The position numbers and the translations under genes are program-made. Of a stretch of 64,000 nt of DNA, positions 53,187-61,725 are shown piece by piece. This DNA is from Selenomonas sp. AE3005. GTDB taxonomy: Bacteria; Bacillota; Negativicutes; Selenomonadales; Selenomonadaceae. Positions within the stretch are counted from its first letter, which is position 1. Every line of letters starts with the position of its first letter. The DNA is taken from NCBI RefSeq assembly GCF_905233635.1, contig NZ_CAJODG010000036.1, positions 1-64,000 of the forward strand, in the 5' to 3' direction. Under the pieces are notes generated by a model, which was not told where the DNA came from, ran no database searches, and worked only from the letters and a program-made list of their open reading frames with translations.

Positions 53187-54434
53187 TTATTTCTGTTTTA
53201 AATCCTCAATAGCCTGGGCAGCTCCCATAATGCCGATTACAGCATGCTCAAAGGTCAGGCCGCCCTGCAGGTAAACATTGTACGGAGCGCGCATGGGGCC
53301 ATCGGCACTGAACTCAATCGACGCCCCCTGCACAAAGGTTCCGGCCGCCATGATAATCTGGTCCGTATAACCAGGCATATCCCACGGTTCCGGCGCAGCA
53401 AAGGAATCAACCGGGGAATACTTTTGAATGCCGCCGCAGAACGCCACCAGATTTTCCCCAGTACCCAGTTCGATGGCCTGAATGATGTCACCACGTACAT
53501 CTGTGGGCAGCGGCAAAGTCTTATAGCCCAGACGGGCAAACATGCCGGCTGCAAAAATTGCGCCTTTGATGGACTGTGCCACAACATGCGGTGCCAGGAA
53601 CAAGCCCTGGAACAGCAGACGGTTATTGGAAAGACTGGCCCCCAGCTCATCCCCCATGCCCGGTGCCGTCAGGCGGTAGGACGTAAGCTCTACCAGTTCA
53701 TTACGGCCGGCGACATAGCCGCCCGTAGGAGCAATACCGCCGCCTGGATTTTTAATCAGGGAACCGGCCATAATATCGGCCCCTGCCTGCGTTGGTTCCA
53801 AGGTGTCTACAAACTCCCCGTAGCAGTTATCCACAAAGCAGATACAGTCCGGCTTAAGGCGGTGAACTTCGTCGCAAATAGCCCGGATATCATCGATGGA
53901 CAAGGGATTACGCATACTGTAACCACGGGAGCGCTGAATCTCGACCATCTTGGTTTTAGCCGTAATCACATTTTTTATTCCGTCCATGTCCACTTTGCCG
54001 TCAATCATCGGCAGTTCATTATAGAGGACACCAAATTCCTTTAACGAGCCCGGGCTGGGATTTTCATAGCCGATTACCGTCTGCATAGTATCATAGGGCT
54101 TGCCCGTCAGGGATACGAGTTCATCACCGGGGCGCAGGATACCAAACAGCACCGTAGCCAGCGCATGCGTGCCCGAAACGAACTGCGTGCGGACCAGCGC
54201 GCGTTCTGCACCGAAAATTTTTGCGTAAAGCTCCTCCAGTTTCGTCCGGCCGATATCATCATAAGCATAACCCGTAGTCGTATTGAAATGGGCGTCAGAC
54301 ACCTTGCACTCACGCATAGCATCCAAAACCTTTAAGGTGTTTTCCTCAGCAATAGCGTCCACCCGGGCAAAAAGCTCCTGGGAGTCCTTTAGTACCTCCT
54401 GTTTTAAAGCAACAAGTTTTTGCGAAAAAGCCAA
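53187..54434 (-). CDS. Methionine gamma-lyase family / aluminium-resistance protein (YnbB-like)
   Basis: A 415-residue PLP-dependent protein of the fold-type-I Cys/Met-metabolism class. It has FNTTTGYAYDDIGR near the N-terminus, RTQFVSGTHALATVLFG, CFVDNCYGEFVD with the cofactor Asp, and the PLP lysine in MAGSLIKNPGGGIAPTGGYV. Members are named aluminium-resistance proteins or methionine gamma-lyase, although the actual reaction is rarely shown. The start is TTG 54434 with AAGGAG. It lies 5 bases after hflX, a pairing often seen in Firmicutes. Confidence 0.92.
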   Translation of the reverse strand: MAFSQKLVALKQEVLKDSQELFARVDAIAEENTLKVLDAMRECKVSDAHFNTTTGYAYDDIGRTKLEELYAKIFGAERALVRTQFVSGTHALATVLFGILRPGDELVSLTGKPYDTMQTVIGYENPSPGSLKEFGVLYNELPMIDGKVDMDGIKNVITAKTKMVEIQRSRGYSMRNPLSIDDIRAICDEVHRLKPDCICFVDNCYGEFVDTLEPTQAGADIMAGSLIKNPGGGIAPTGGYVAGRNELVELTSYRLTAPGMGDELGASLSNNRLLFQGLFLAPHVVAQSIKGAIFAAGMFARLGYKTLPLPTDVRGDIIQAIELGTGENLVAFCGGIQKYSPVDSFAAPEPWDMPGYTDQIIMAAGTFVQGASIEFSADGPMRAPYNVYLQGGLTFEHAVIGIMGAAQAIEDLKQK

Positions 54435-54439
54435 TTTAC

Positions 54440-56239
54440 TTACTCCTTTATTTCATACTTACTGAAATTATCTTTCTCCGACAGCGGCAGGCGCACAGTC
54501 ATTTTTGTCCCTGCCTCTTCATAGGCCGTTTCCAACACAGCATTAAGGCCATGCAATCTGGTAACTACACTGCCCTCACTATAAGGCACGAGCAACATCA
54601 TGCGCACCTGGCTCTCCTGGAAAAAGCCCTCCACCCTGCGCAGCAGGCCGTCAAGGTTCTCCCCCGTCACCGCCGAGATAAAGACACCGTCCCGGCCATG
54701 CAGGAGCTGCTCGCGTACATGCGGATTGGTCAGCTTGTCAGCCTTGTTAAAGACAAACAACACCGGTTTATCGGCGGCATTAAGTTCCTGCAGTACCGCC
54801 ACCACGGCCTCAATCTGTTCTTCTATATGGTCACCGCTGGCGTCGACCACATGCAGCAATAAGTCAGCCTCCTGCACTTCCTCGAGCGTTGCCCGGAAAG
54901 CCGTGACCAGCGTATGCGGCAATTTTTGAATAAAGCCTACCGTATCTGTCAACAAAATTTCCTGTTTCTCCGGCAGCACCAAATGCCTGGTTGTCGGGTC
55001 CAAAGTAGCAAACAGCTTGTCCTCGGCAAAGACCTCCGAACCCGTGAGTTTATTGAGCAGGGTTGACTTGCCGGCATTGGTATAACCTACCAATGCCACC
55101 AGCGGAATCCGCGATTCCTTGCGCCGGCTGCGGTGCAGGCTGCGGCTCTTGGCCACACCCTTAATCTGTTCCTCAATATCATGAATCTTGCTGTATATCC
55201 GCCGCCGGTCAACTTCGAGCTTTGTTTCCCCAGGGCCTCTGGTACCTATACCGCCGCCCAGACGTGACAGGGCCAGTCCCTGACCGCTGAGACGCGGCAG
55301 ATTGTAACGCAGCTGCGCCAGTTCCACCTGCAGCTTGCCCTCCCGGGACCTGGCCCGTTGAGCAAAGATATCCAGTATTAAGGCTGTGCGGTCAATAACC
55401 TTAATGCCGAGCATTCTTTCAAGATTATGCTGCTGTGAGGGCGTCAGTTCATCATCGACAATCAGCAGTGCAGCCTCGCGGTTCTGCACCTCCATGGCCA
55501 GTTCATTCACCTTGCCCTTGCCCAGGAATAAAGCCGCGTCCGGTTTTTCCTTGCGCTGGGTAAAACAGCCTACTATTTTCGCACCGGCAGTTTCCGTAAG
55601 TCTTGCCAGCTCCGCCATGGATTCCTCCATGGGAAAAATGCCGCCAGACCGTTCCACACCAGCCAGAATGGCCCGTTCTTCCTCGTCCGCTGTGGTTTTC
55701 GTACTTTGGGCGGCCAGTTTCTTATTGACCACCGTAATCAGCATATTGAGGTTAATCTGGTGCAGCACCTTATCTTCTGCCGGGCCATACTGCGTAAGTA
55801 TCTGCGTGCCATCTTCGCCGGCCTCTCCCGTAAAAAAGGCCAGACAGCCCACAATCTTGCCCTCCCGGCGTCCCAGGGCCGCCATGCAGTCAAAACGCAG
55901 GCGCCGCAGGGAAGATAAATCCGGGTCACTCAGGCGCACATCGCCACTGGGATGGGTATGGATGCAGCGAATCCCCGACAGGCGCATATCTGAACGGGTC
56001 TTTTGCTTGAATTCCGGCAGGTCAACCGTTGCCGTATCCCCAAGGGACACCTGCACGACCTTGCCCTGACGATTCAGGTAAACAGCCACTTCCCTGTCCG
56101 TATCCGCCGTAATGGACAGCATACTTTCATTTAATTCCCTGGTAGACAGCTGACCAATAGGCACACGCAAATCATACAGGGCTTGCAGTTTTTCCAGTAT
56201 ATAAGTTTTTATATTGGCCAAATCGCCATTTACTTGCAT
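54440..56239 (-). CDS. hflX: GTPase HflX with an N-terminal JAMM-motif domain
   Basis: A 599-residue protein. Residues about 190-599 are a normal HflX: glycine-rich LGGGIGTRGPGETKLEVDRR, then G1 GYTNAGKSTLLN, G3 DTVGFIQKLP and G4 FNKADK. HflX splits stalled or stress-damaged 70S ribosomes. The N-terminal part of about 180 residues is extra compared with E. coli HflX. It contains a full JAMM/MPN zinc-protease signature: Glu50, then HTHPSG at 94-99 and SDPD at 104-107, which gives H-x-H-x(10)-D. It starts at ATG 56239 with GGGAGA. So this looks like a fusion of a JAMM-like domain with HflX. Confidence 0.92.
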   Translation of the reverse strand: MQVNGDLANIKTYILEKLQALYDLRVPIGQLSTRELNESMLSITADTDREVAVYLNRQGKVVQVSLGDTATVDLPEFKQKTRSDMRLSGIRCIHTHPSGDVRLSDPDLSSLRRLRFDCMAALGRREGKIVGCLAFFTGEAGEDGTQILTQYGPAEDKVLHQINLNMLITVVNKKLAAQSTKTTADEEERAILAGVERSGGIFPMEESMAELARLTETAGAKIVGCFTQRKEKPDAALFLGKGKVNELAMEVQNREAALLIVDDELTPSQQHNLERMLGIKVIDRTALILDIFAQRARSREGKLQVELAQLRYNLPRLSGQGLALSRLGGGIGTRGPGETKLEVDRRRIYSKIHDIEEQIKGVAKSRSLHRSRRKESRIPLVALVGYTNAGKSTLLNKLTGSEVFAEDKLFATLDPTTRHLVLPEKQEILLTDTVGFIQKLPHTLVTAFRATLEEVQEADLLLHVVDASGDHIEEQIEAVVAVLQELNAADKPVLFVFNKADKLTNPHVREQLLHGRDGVFISAVTGENLDGLLRRVEGFFQESQVRMMLLVPYSEGSVVTRLHGLNAVLETAYEEAGTKMTVRLPLSEKDNFSKYEIKE

Positions 56240-56253
56240 GATTCTTCTCCCGG

Positions 56254-57255
56254 TCAGCCACGATTTACGATATTGCCGATGTGTTTAAGCATAATGGACA
56301 GGGTACCATCATCGTTGTTGTGGAACTCGAGATACTCCGTGTTGTCAAAGTAATCCGAGGGAATTGTGAGTTCTATCCCCGTATCCGTCTTTAACTTATG
56401 CTTGCACATCTTCTTGATGGTGGCCTCCTGGTCCATTTTTACCGGTTCGGTAAAGCCGGCCTCTTTGATAGCATTGTCAAAGTCCGCCTGCATGGAAGGA
56501 TTTTCCTTGAATATCTCCTTGCCGGCCTCCACGAGGTCGAGCTCGTCACTGCTCTGCATATTTTCCGTCACATAGCTTTTCACTGCCGCCTCGGTGGCCA
56601 CCTTGTCCTGACCATAGGCCTCGGCCACCTTTGCCGCCGTCTTGCTGAGGTTCTTTATGGCCTCCTTCGGGGAAGGAGCCAGGCTGCATTCCAGCAGGAT
56701 TTCCGGAAATACATAGACACTGCTGCCGTCAATGGTATATTTTTTCGCCGTCACCGAAATTTCTTTCGTTTCCGCATTGATGAACGCATATTCTTCCATC
56801 TTTTGGCTGAGGTTAGGCATGATAGAATAGTGATTGATGATTTCATTCTTTATGCCCTTATCCGTCTGATTGACCTGATGGGTATAGCCGATATGGCTGT
56901 TGGATTTAAAAATGACAATCTGACGCACATCATCAATACGTACATCAGCCACAATAACATCAGCCGAGGCCATTTCCTCAGCATGAACAAAAGCCTCTTC
57001 GAGTTTCTTGGCCAGTTCCTTGGAAAACGGCACAAATGACATTTCCCCCGCCAGGTATTCACTAAGCAGCTCCTGGCAATGACTGTCATCATAGAAAGAG
57101 CCTGGTTTGGCATCTTGACTTCCCCAGGCCTTTTCTATATGTTTCAGCAAAAACGTTTCAATACTGTCCTGTACCGTCAAAGTTTCGTCAGAATACACCG
57201 TCATGCCCGAATTAAAGTCCAGTATATGAAGTATTGCCTTATCTATGATTATCAT
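56254..57255 (-). CDS. Nucleoid-associated protein, NdpA family
   Basis: A 333-residue protein of the 37-kDa nucleoid-associated family: MIIIDKAILHILDFNSGM at the start, SADVIVADVRIDDVRQIVI in the middle, the motif GKEIFKENPSMQADFDNAI, and the late IPSDYFDNTEYLEFHNNDDG. Members bind DNA or associate with the nucleoid, with unclear roles. Its ATG overlaps the stop of the upstream gene (ATGA), so the two are coupled. It sits 15 bases before hflX. Confidence 0.85.
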   Translation of the reverse strand: MIIIDKAILHILDFNSGMTVYSDETLTVQDSIETFLLKHIEKAWGSQDAKPGSFYDDSHCQELLSEYLAGEMSFVPFSKELAKKLEEAFVHAEEMASADVIVADVRIDDVRQIVIFKSNSHIGYTHQVNQTDKGIKNEIINHYSIMPNLSQKMEEYAFINAETKEISVTAKKYTIDGSSVYVFPEILLECSLAPSPKEAIKNLSKTAAKVAEAYGQDKVATEAAVKSYVTENMQSSDELDLVEAGKEIFKENPSMQADFDNAIKEAGFTEPVKMDQEATIKKMCKHKLKTDTGIELTIPSDYFDNTEYLEFHNNDDGTLSIMLKHIGNIVNRG

Positions 57256-57959
57256 GCTTTTTCCTGCTCCTTTCGTGCCTGCTCCTCTGCCCAGCCGCGC
57301 ACCTGCTGCAAGCGTGCTGTCATACGGCTCCGCAATTTTTCCTCCAGCTCCGCCAAATCGCTGGCGTCAAATTCGTAACTTACATCGGGAATATTCCATA
57401 TACGAGCCTCAGCAAAGAACTCGTCCCGGTAAATATTATAATAAACCGTAAAGCTGCTTTCTAACGCAAAATTTACATAGTCGATAACAATATATGAGCC
57501 ATTATTGATTTTGACCGGTTCCTGCGGACGGATAAACAGGGAAAATCCCTCTATTTCTGCAGGCAGTTCCAGACCTGCCTGCCATGTCAGGATTTTTTTA
57601 TCCCTTACAATGCTGCTCAGGGCATCAGGATTAAACTCTGCCATATCATGCAGCGTCTGCTCAAACTGAGCCTTTAAGAGTTCCTCAAAAACCGTCAGAC
57701 TGCCGGTGATAAACTCAATACAGCAAAATTCGATAAGACCGATTTTCAGCCGTACCTTATATTCGTGGGTCTCTTCATGAAAGTAAATAATGGCGCTTTT
57801 GTGCCACTCCTCATTAACATAACGGTACAAATCGTACTTGTCCTTGCCGATGACCGGTTCCCTGTCAAGGGTAAACCCCTGCCATGTCTCCGGCAGTTCC
57901 TGCATATACTGCCAGCTGTCTGTCTCTTCTTTTATCTTGGTGATGGTTTCCTCTTTCAC
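57252..57959 (-). CDS. Unknown protein coupled to the NdpA-like gene, 235 aa
   Basis: A soluble acidic protein with two similar halves: each has a strand-rich part with an aromatic YRYV/IDYVNF segment (VIGKDKYDLYRYVNEEWHKS and EPVKINNGSYIVIDYVNFAL), followed by a C-terminal helix. A tandem duplication is possible. No family was recognised. The start is GTG 57959 with GGGAG before it. It overlaps the NdpA-like gene by four bases, which suggests a joint role. Confidence 0.65.
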   Translation of the reverse strand: MKEETITKIKEETDSWQYMQELPETWQGFTLDREPVIGKDKYDLYRYVNEEWHKSAIIYFHEETHEYKVRLKIGLIEFCCIEFITGSLTVFEELLKAQFEQTLHDMAEFNPDALSSIVRDKKILTWQAGLELPAEIEGFSLFIRPQEPVKINNGSYIVIDYVNFALESSFTVYYNIYRDEFFAEARIWNIPDVSYEFDASDLAELEEKLRSRMTARLQQVRGWAEEQARKEQEKA

Positions 57960-57980
57960 AGCCTGCTCCCATACAGAAAA

Positions 57981-58005
57981 AGCTCCTAGGCAAGGCCTAA
58001 GAGCT
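57981..58005 (-). terminator. Terminator upstream of the unknown/NdpA/hflX operon
   Basis: AGCTCTTAGGC and GCCTAGGAGCT, with one G-T pair and a 3-base loop, followed by five T on the minus strand. It would end transcripts coming from the amidase gene through the repeat. Confidence 0.85.
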
Positions 58006-58107
58006 CATACAATTCAAAATCTAATATATAGATAGGAAAAATATGCTCCTTTGCCTACCTATAATAACTCATTTCCCCCGATTTCGTCAAATTTTCTTTT
58101 TGCTGCC

Positions 58108-58249
58108 TAGGGCGTGTTGATTAAATGAGATTCGCCCAGATTTGCAGATAGTGGCTGTCCTCTGCAAGGCGACAAACCGCAGGCATAGCGGTGCTATGTC
58201 GAGGAAATGTCTGTGAAGATGGGTGGATTGAATTAATCAACACGCCCTA
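58108..58249. mobile_element. MITE-like element, 142 bp, with 17-bp terminal inverted repeats
   Basis: TAGGGCGTGTTGATTAA at 58108-58124 is exactly inverted at 58233-58249. Similarity continues inward with mismatches for about 20 more bases. The interior has no coding capacity. The right end supplies the TAG stop codon of the neighbouring amidase gene, so the element has probably inserted at or near the original end of that gene. Confidence 0.8.
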
Positions 58250-58888
58250 ATCAGCATAGAAAATCAGACCGCACCCCTGCAGCCGCTGATGCAGAGCCAT
58301 CATAAATTTAGGCCCCGGGTCAATTTTTTTCGAGTAATAGCCAGCTACCTTTTCGCTGTACAGACCGCTGACCCGGGCGGCATCCTGCTGATAATGGCCA
58401 AACACATAGCGGATGTCAGGATATTTTTCCTGCAAATACTTAATCAGCGCGATATTGGCCTCCAGCTGGGCTTCGGTTAAATCCTCAGCCCCGCCAGTAC
58501 CGCCGACGTTTTCAATACCAATGGCACACCAGTTGTAGCCGATAGCATGACGATTAAGGGCAGTTTCCGATGTAAGCCGGAAAACTTTGCCGTCCCTGTC
58601 AACAAGAAAATGAGACGCGACATTTAAAGTACCATCGCCCAGGTCTTCATTGTAAAAATGTTTATACGCTGACTCCCATGTGCTGGAAGCCGTCCAATGA
58701 ACCACTACCGCCTGTGGCGTGATATCCACCTTATTCAGCCCGTAATGGGTCTGCGCGTATTCACGAATGAGCTGTTCCCGGTGTTCTGTCCAGACGATAG
58801 GCTTATCAATAATTTGCAGCCCGCCTGCCAAAACTTCTGCCGCCAATGACAATAGCAACAATGTCAGCAATACACATTTTCTCAGCAT
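58247..58888 (-). CDS. Exported N-acetylmuramoyl-L-alanine amidase (Amidase_2/PGRP type)
   Basis: A 213-residue protein: signal peptide (CVLLTLLLLSLAAEVLAGG), then an Amidase_2 domain with the zinc His in AVVVHWTASSTW, ASHFLVDRDGKVFRL, the active-site ENVGGTGG stretch and the FGHYQQDAAR/KKIDPGPKF end. It cuts peptidoglycan stem peptides in the periplasm. The last codons and the stop codon overlap the terminal repeat of the MITE-like element, so the C-terminus may have been changed by the insertion. Confidence 0.9.
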   Translation of the reverse strand: MLRKCVLLTLLLLSLAAEVLAGGLQIIDKPIVWTEHREQLIREYAQTHYGLNKVDITPQAVVVHWTASSTWESAYKHFYNEDLGDGTLNVASHFLVDRDGKVFRLTSETALNRHAIGYNWCAIGIENVGGTGGAEDLTEAQLEANIALIKYLQEKYPDIRYVFGHYQQDAARVSGLYSEKVAGYYSKKIDPGPKFMMALHQRLQGCGLIFYAD

Positions 58889-59058
58889 CTTAGTTCAGTC
58901 CTTCCCCTGTATTGTTTACGGATTCTATGTACAAAATTCTCCAAGGACACCGCCTGTTCCTGCCAGCCTTATTTGTTCTAAGTACATTGACTTTTCTGAA
59001 AAAATTATCGTAAAATAAAAATATGTTTGAACTCGCAAAAGCAAAGGAGTTGACGTGA

Positions 59059-59865
59059 ATGAAGAAAAGAATCTCAGCTTTACTATTGGCAATGCTCTGT
59101 CTGATGATGAATGTCTGTCTGTCCATGAGTAATGAAGCCAAGGCCGACCTGGACAAAGAGCTGGCACAAATGATTGGCGAAACAGGAACGAAAGTTCCGT
59201 GACTGGGTGTGATTGCCTTTAAGGACGGCAAGGAAGTTTACAGCAGCTTCCATGGCTCGGCCATTATCGACAGTCAAAATCCGCAGAACAGCCGCCCCTT
59301 TACCCGTAACAGCCGCTTCCGCGTGGCCTCGGTCTCCAAGATGTTCACTGTGTTCACCATCATGCAGCTCACCGAGCAAGGCAAGCTGGATTTGGATACC
59401 GATGTAAGCAAATACTTGGGCTTCCAGCTGCGCAATCCGAATTACCTCGACATTCCCATTACCGCAAGAATGCTGGCCTCTCACCAGTCCTCCCTGCGTG
59501 ATGGTAAGATATACAGCATTCCGCCGGAGATGGGCCTGCAGGAATTTTTCCGCAAGGACGGCAAGTTCTACGAAGACGGCGCTCACTTCGCTCCGCAGGG
59601 AAAAGCGCCGGGCAAATACTTTTCCTACAGCAATCTGAATTATGGTATTCTAGGCACGATTATCGAAAAAGTCACCGGCGAGCGTTTTGACAAATATCAG
59701 AAGAACCATATCTTAAAGCAGCTTGACATCAAAGGGGACTACCTGCCCAGCAACTTCAGCAAGAAAGAATTTGCCAAACTCGGTGCTGTGTACCAGAAAA
59801 AAGATGCAGACGGCGTCTGGAATGAAAACGGCCAGAAAATTCAGCAACAACTACATTTGGCATGA
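59059..59865 (+). pseudogene. Serine hydrolase (beta-lactamase/PBP-like), interrupted and truncated
   Basis: From ATG 59059 the frame encodes a signal peptide (ISALLLAMLCLMMNVCLS) and 47 residues, then meets an in-frame TGA at 59200-59202, where related proteins have a Gly codon. After it the same frame continues with GVIAFKDGKEVYSSFHGSAI, the catalytic SVSKMFT (Ser-x-x-Lys), the YSNLNYGILG (Tyr-x-Asn) block and stops at 59865 before the C-terminal KTG box. So both a nonsense change and a lost 3' part are seen. The 220 bases after it hold no recognisable gene. Confidence 0.82.
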
Positions 59866-60084
59866 AACAGTCGGCAACGCCATTTGCCACAATGTATTTG
59901 TCCGCTGATATCTATGCCCCTGTACACCAGCAACGAACTCATATACACGAATGTATTTTTTATGTTTTTTTAACGTCTTTTACAAGTCAAATGTCAGCCC
60001 CCTTCCTTTTCGCATGATTCCTAGTGTGCTTGATTCCCCCTTTTGCCCATATCGAAAAAAGTCAAACGTGGTACACGCAAAAAA

Positions 60085-60110
60085 GACCCCTACCTAAATA
60101 GGTAGAAGCC
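60085..60110 (-). terminator. Terminator after tRNA-Lys
   Basis: GGCTTCTACCT and AGGTAGGGGTC pair with two wobble positions and are followed by six T on the minus strand, shortly after the tRNA 3' end. Confidence 0.75.
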
Positions 60111-60126
60111 TTATAAATAGTCAATA

Positions 60127-60202
<76 letters not shown>

Positions 60203-60278
60203 ATTGGCCTTGTTCTCAAGGACAAATAATATATTAGCACTCTACTAACAGACCGTCAAGGGGTAATTATGAAAAAGG

Positions 60279-60896
60279 TCAAAAATTTTTACGGATAATC
60301 ATCTCAATGCGGTTGCCCGACACAGAAACACGCACATCATCAGCAATATTGGCCACAATGGATTTCTCCAGTTCGTCTAAAGCCCCAAACTCATCATCTT
60401 CAGTCTCGGACTGCGGAGCGGCCTTCTTTAAGTCGCGGCGGTACTTTTCCAGTGACCAGGTATATGTATCTGTAGCCATAGCCACGCCGCCCATAGTCAT
60501 AAAATGACAGTCGCCCATAACCACACTGGTACCATCTTTCATGTTATAAAGGCTGTCCTCAATGAAATCCTTAATTTTCCCCATAATCCCCACAGACGCT
60601 TCGTTGCTCTTGGTCGTAGAAACCTCAATAAGCTCCTGTTTTTTGTTATAGTTCATCGGGGATTCGGCCACTAAATGCAGCTCACATTTACATTCAGGCG
60701 TGCTCTCCATCCAAAAATCGGCCACAAAATCTTCAACAATGGCCCGCACCATGCTCATGGTTTCTTCTGCCAACAATCTTGCTCTGCGGGCACTGCGTTC
60801 ATCAAAGCCCATTGCTTTGCTGAATTCTTCGACTTCGTCCAAAGCCTTTTCCATACCATAACCATTACTGTTAACGGTTATCTTATTGGTTTTCAT
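60279..60896 (-). CDS. Partner-switching operon protein with an N-box-like helix, function uncertain
   Basis: A 205-residue cytoplasmic protein. An N-terminal helix RARLLAEETMSMVRAIVEDF resembles the N-box helix of GHKL ATPases; a clear G-box is not seen. The C-terminal half has DELEKSIVANIADDVRVSVS and a final GNRIEMIIRKNF strand, which also resembles the last strand of such domains. It may be a large insertion-bearing HATPase. ATG 60896 has GAGGA; ATG 60905 would overlap the upstream stop codon. It is the last gene of the signalling operon. Confidence 0.55.
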   Translation of the reverse strand: MKTNKITVNSNGYGMEKALDEVEEFSKAMGFDERSARRARLLAEETMSMVRAIVEDFVADFWMESTPECKCELHLVAESPMNYNKKQELIEVSTTKSNEASVGIMGKIKDFIEDSLYNMKDGTSVVMGDCHFMTMGGVAMATDTYTWSLEKYRRDLKKAAPQSETEDDEFGALDELEKSIVANIADDVRVSVSGNRIEMIIRKNF

Positions 60897-60901
60897 CGCA
60901 A

Positions 60902-61201
60902 TCATTCCTCTATTGTCAGGAAATCAATAAATCCTGTCATATCCAGTACATCTTTCACATCTTCACTTACATGCGTAAGTTTCATAGATCCCTGTTTCTT
61001 CATGCGTTTTTGGGCCAGCAATAATACGCGCAGGCCAGCTGATGCCACATATACCAGCTCGGAAAAATCCAGCGTCAAATCCGTAATGCCCGTCAAATCA
61101 TTCTGTACAACTTTATCTAAATCCGGAGCCGTAACAGCATCCAGACGTCCCGACAGAAAAAGTGTCAAAGCCGTACCATTGAGTTCTTTTTTGATTTCCA
61201 T
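60902..61201 (-). CDS. STAS-domain anti-sigma factor antagonist
   Basis: A 99-residue single STAS domain, similar to SpoIIAA and RsbV: LTLFLSGRLDAVTAPDLDKV and the phospho-acceptor Ser region LVYVASAGLRVLLLAQ. In known systems, such proteins are phosphorylated by a HATPase kinase and release it when dephosphorylated. The matching HATPase is encoded 52 bases upstream. ATG 61201 has AAAGGAG. Confidence 0.93.
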   Translation of the reverse strand: MEIKKELNGTALTLFLSGRLDAVTAPDLDKVVQNDLTGITDLTLDFSELVYVASAGLRVLLLAQKRMKKQGSMKLTHVSEDVKDVLDMTGFIDFLTIEE

Positions 61202-61253
61202 AATGAAAATCTCCTTTCACCGTGATATGTAACCATAATGTAGAAATTCGCGT

Positions 61254-61691
61254 TTAATTTTCATTTTCCTGCATAATTATGTTTTTTCGTATGGTTAATA
61301 TATTTTTTCCATCTTTATATTCGTAGCTGATATTGTCCACATTCTTCTTAACGAGGAATATTCCCCAGCCGCCTAATTCCCTGTCCATCAGCGGCGTATC
61401 GGGGTCCGGGGCTTCTCTTTGCAAGGGGTTATAAGGTATACCTTCGTCAATAAATGACAATTCCAGACTCTGCGGATTGTCATAAGTACGTCCACGCAGC
61501 AGCGCCTTCCCTTCGCTCTCACCATAAGCATAGCTGGCAATGTTGACAAAAATTTCCTCTACCACCAGGTCCAGCTGCAGCTGCACTTTCACCGGACAGT
61601 TAAACGGCTCCAGCAAACTGGCTACAAATTCATTCACAGCTGGCAGATTTTCTACTTTGGCCTCTATCAGCAATTCTCTTGGTTCGCTCAT
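61254..61691 (-). CDS. Anti-sigma-factor-type serine kinase (RsbW/SpoIIAB-like HATPase)
   Basis: A 145-residue HATPase_c domain protein. The N-box LDLVVEEIFVNIASYAYG, the G1 region FIDEGIPYNP and the G2 region GGWGIFLVKKNVDNISYEY are all present. In known systems it phosphorylates the STAS antagonist and holds a sigma factor or another target. No sigma factor or RsbU-type phosphatase is encoded in the window, so the target is open. ATG 61691 has GGGGGAGG. Confidence 0.92.
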   Translation of the reverse strand: MSEPRELLIEAKVENLPAVNEFVASLLEPFNCPVKVQLQLDLVVEEIFVNIASYAYGESEGKALLRGRTYDNPQSLELSFIDEGIPYNPLQREAPDPDTPLMDRELGGWGIFLVKKNVDNISYEYKDGKNILTIRKNIIMQENEN

Positions 61692-61725
61692 AATCCTCCC
61701 CCACCTAATTTGCTAAAGCAGGACC

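Noticed and set aside
59200..59202. TGA in the serine hydrolase read as selenocysteine
   Set aside because: I see no convincing SECIS-type hairpin right after it, the position is not catalytic, and the gene is also truncated at its 3' end, so decay is simpler.
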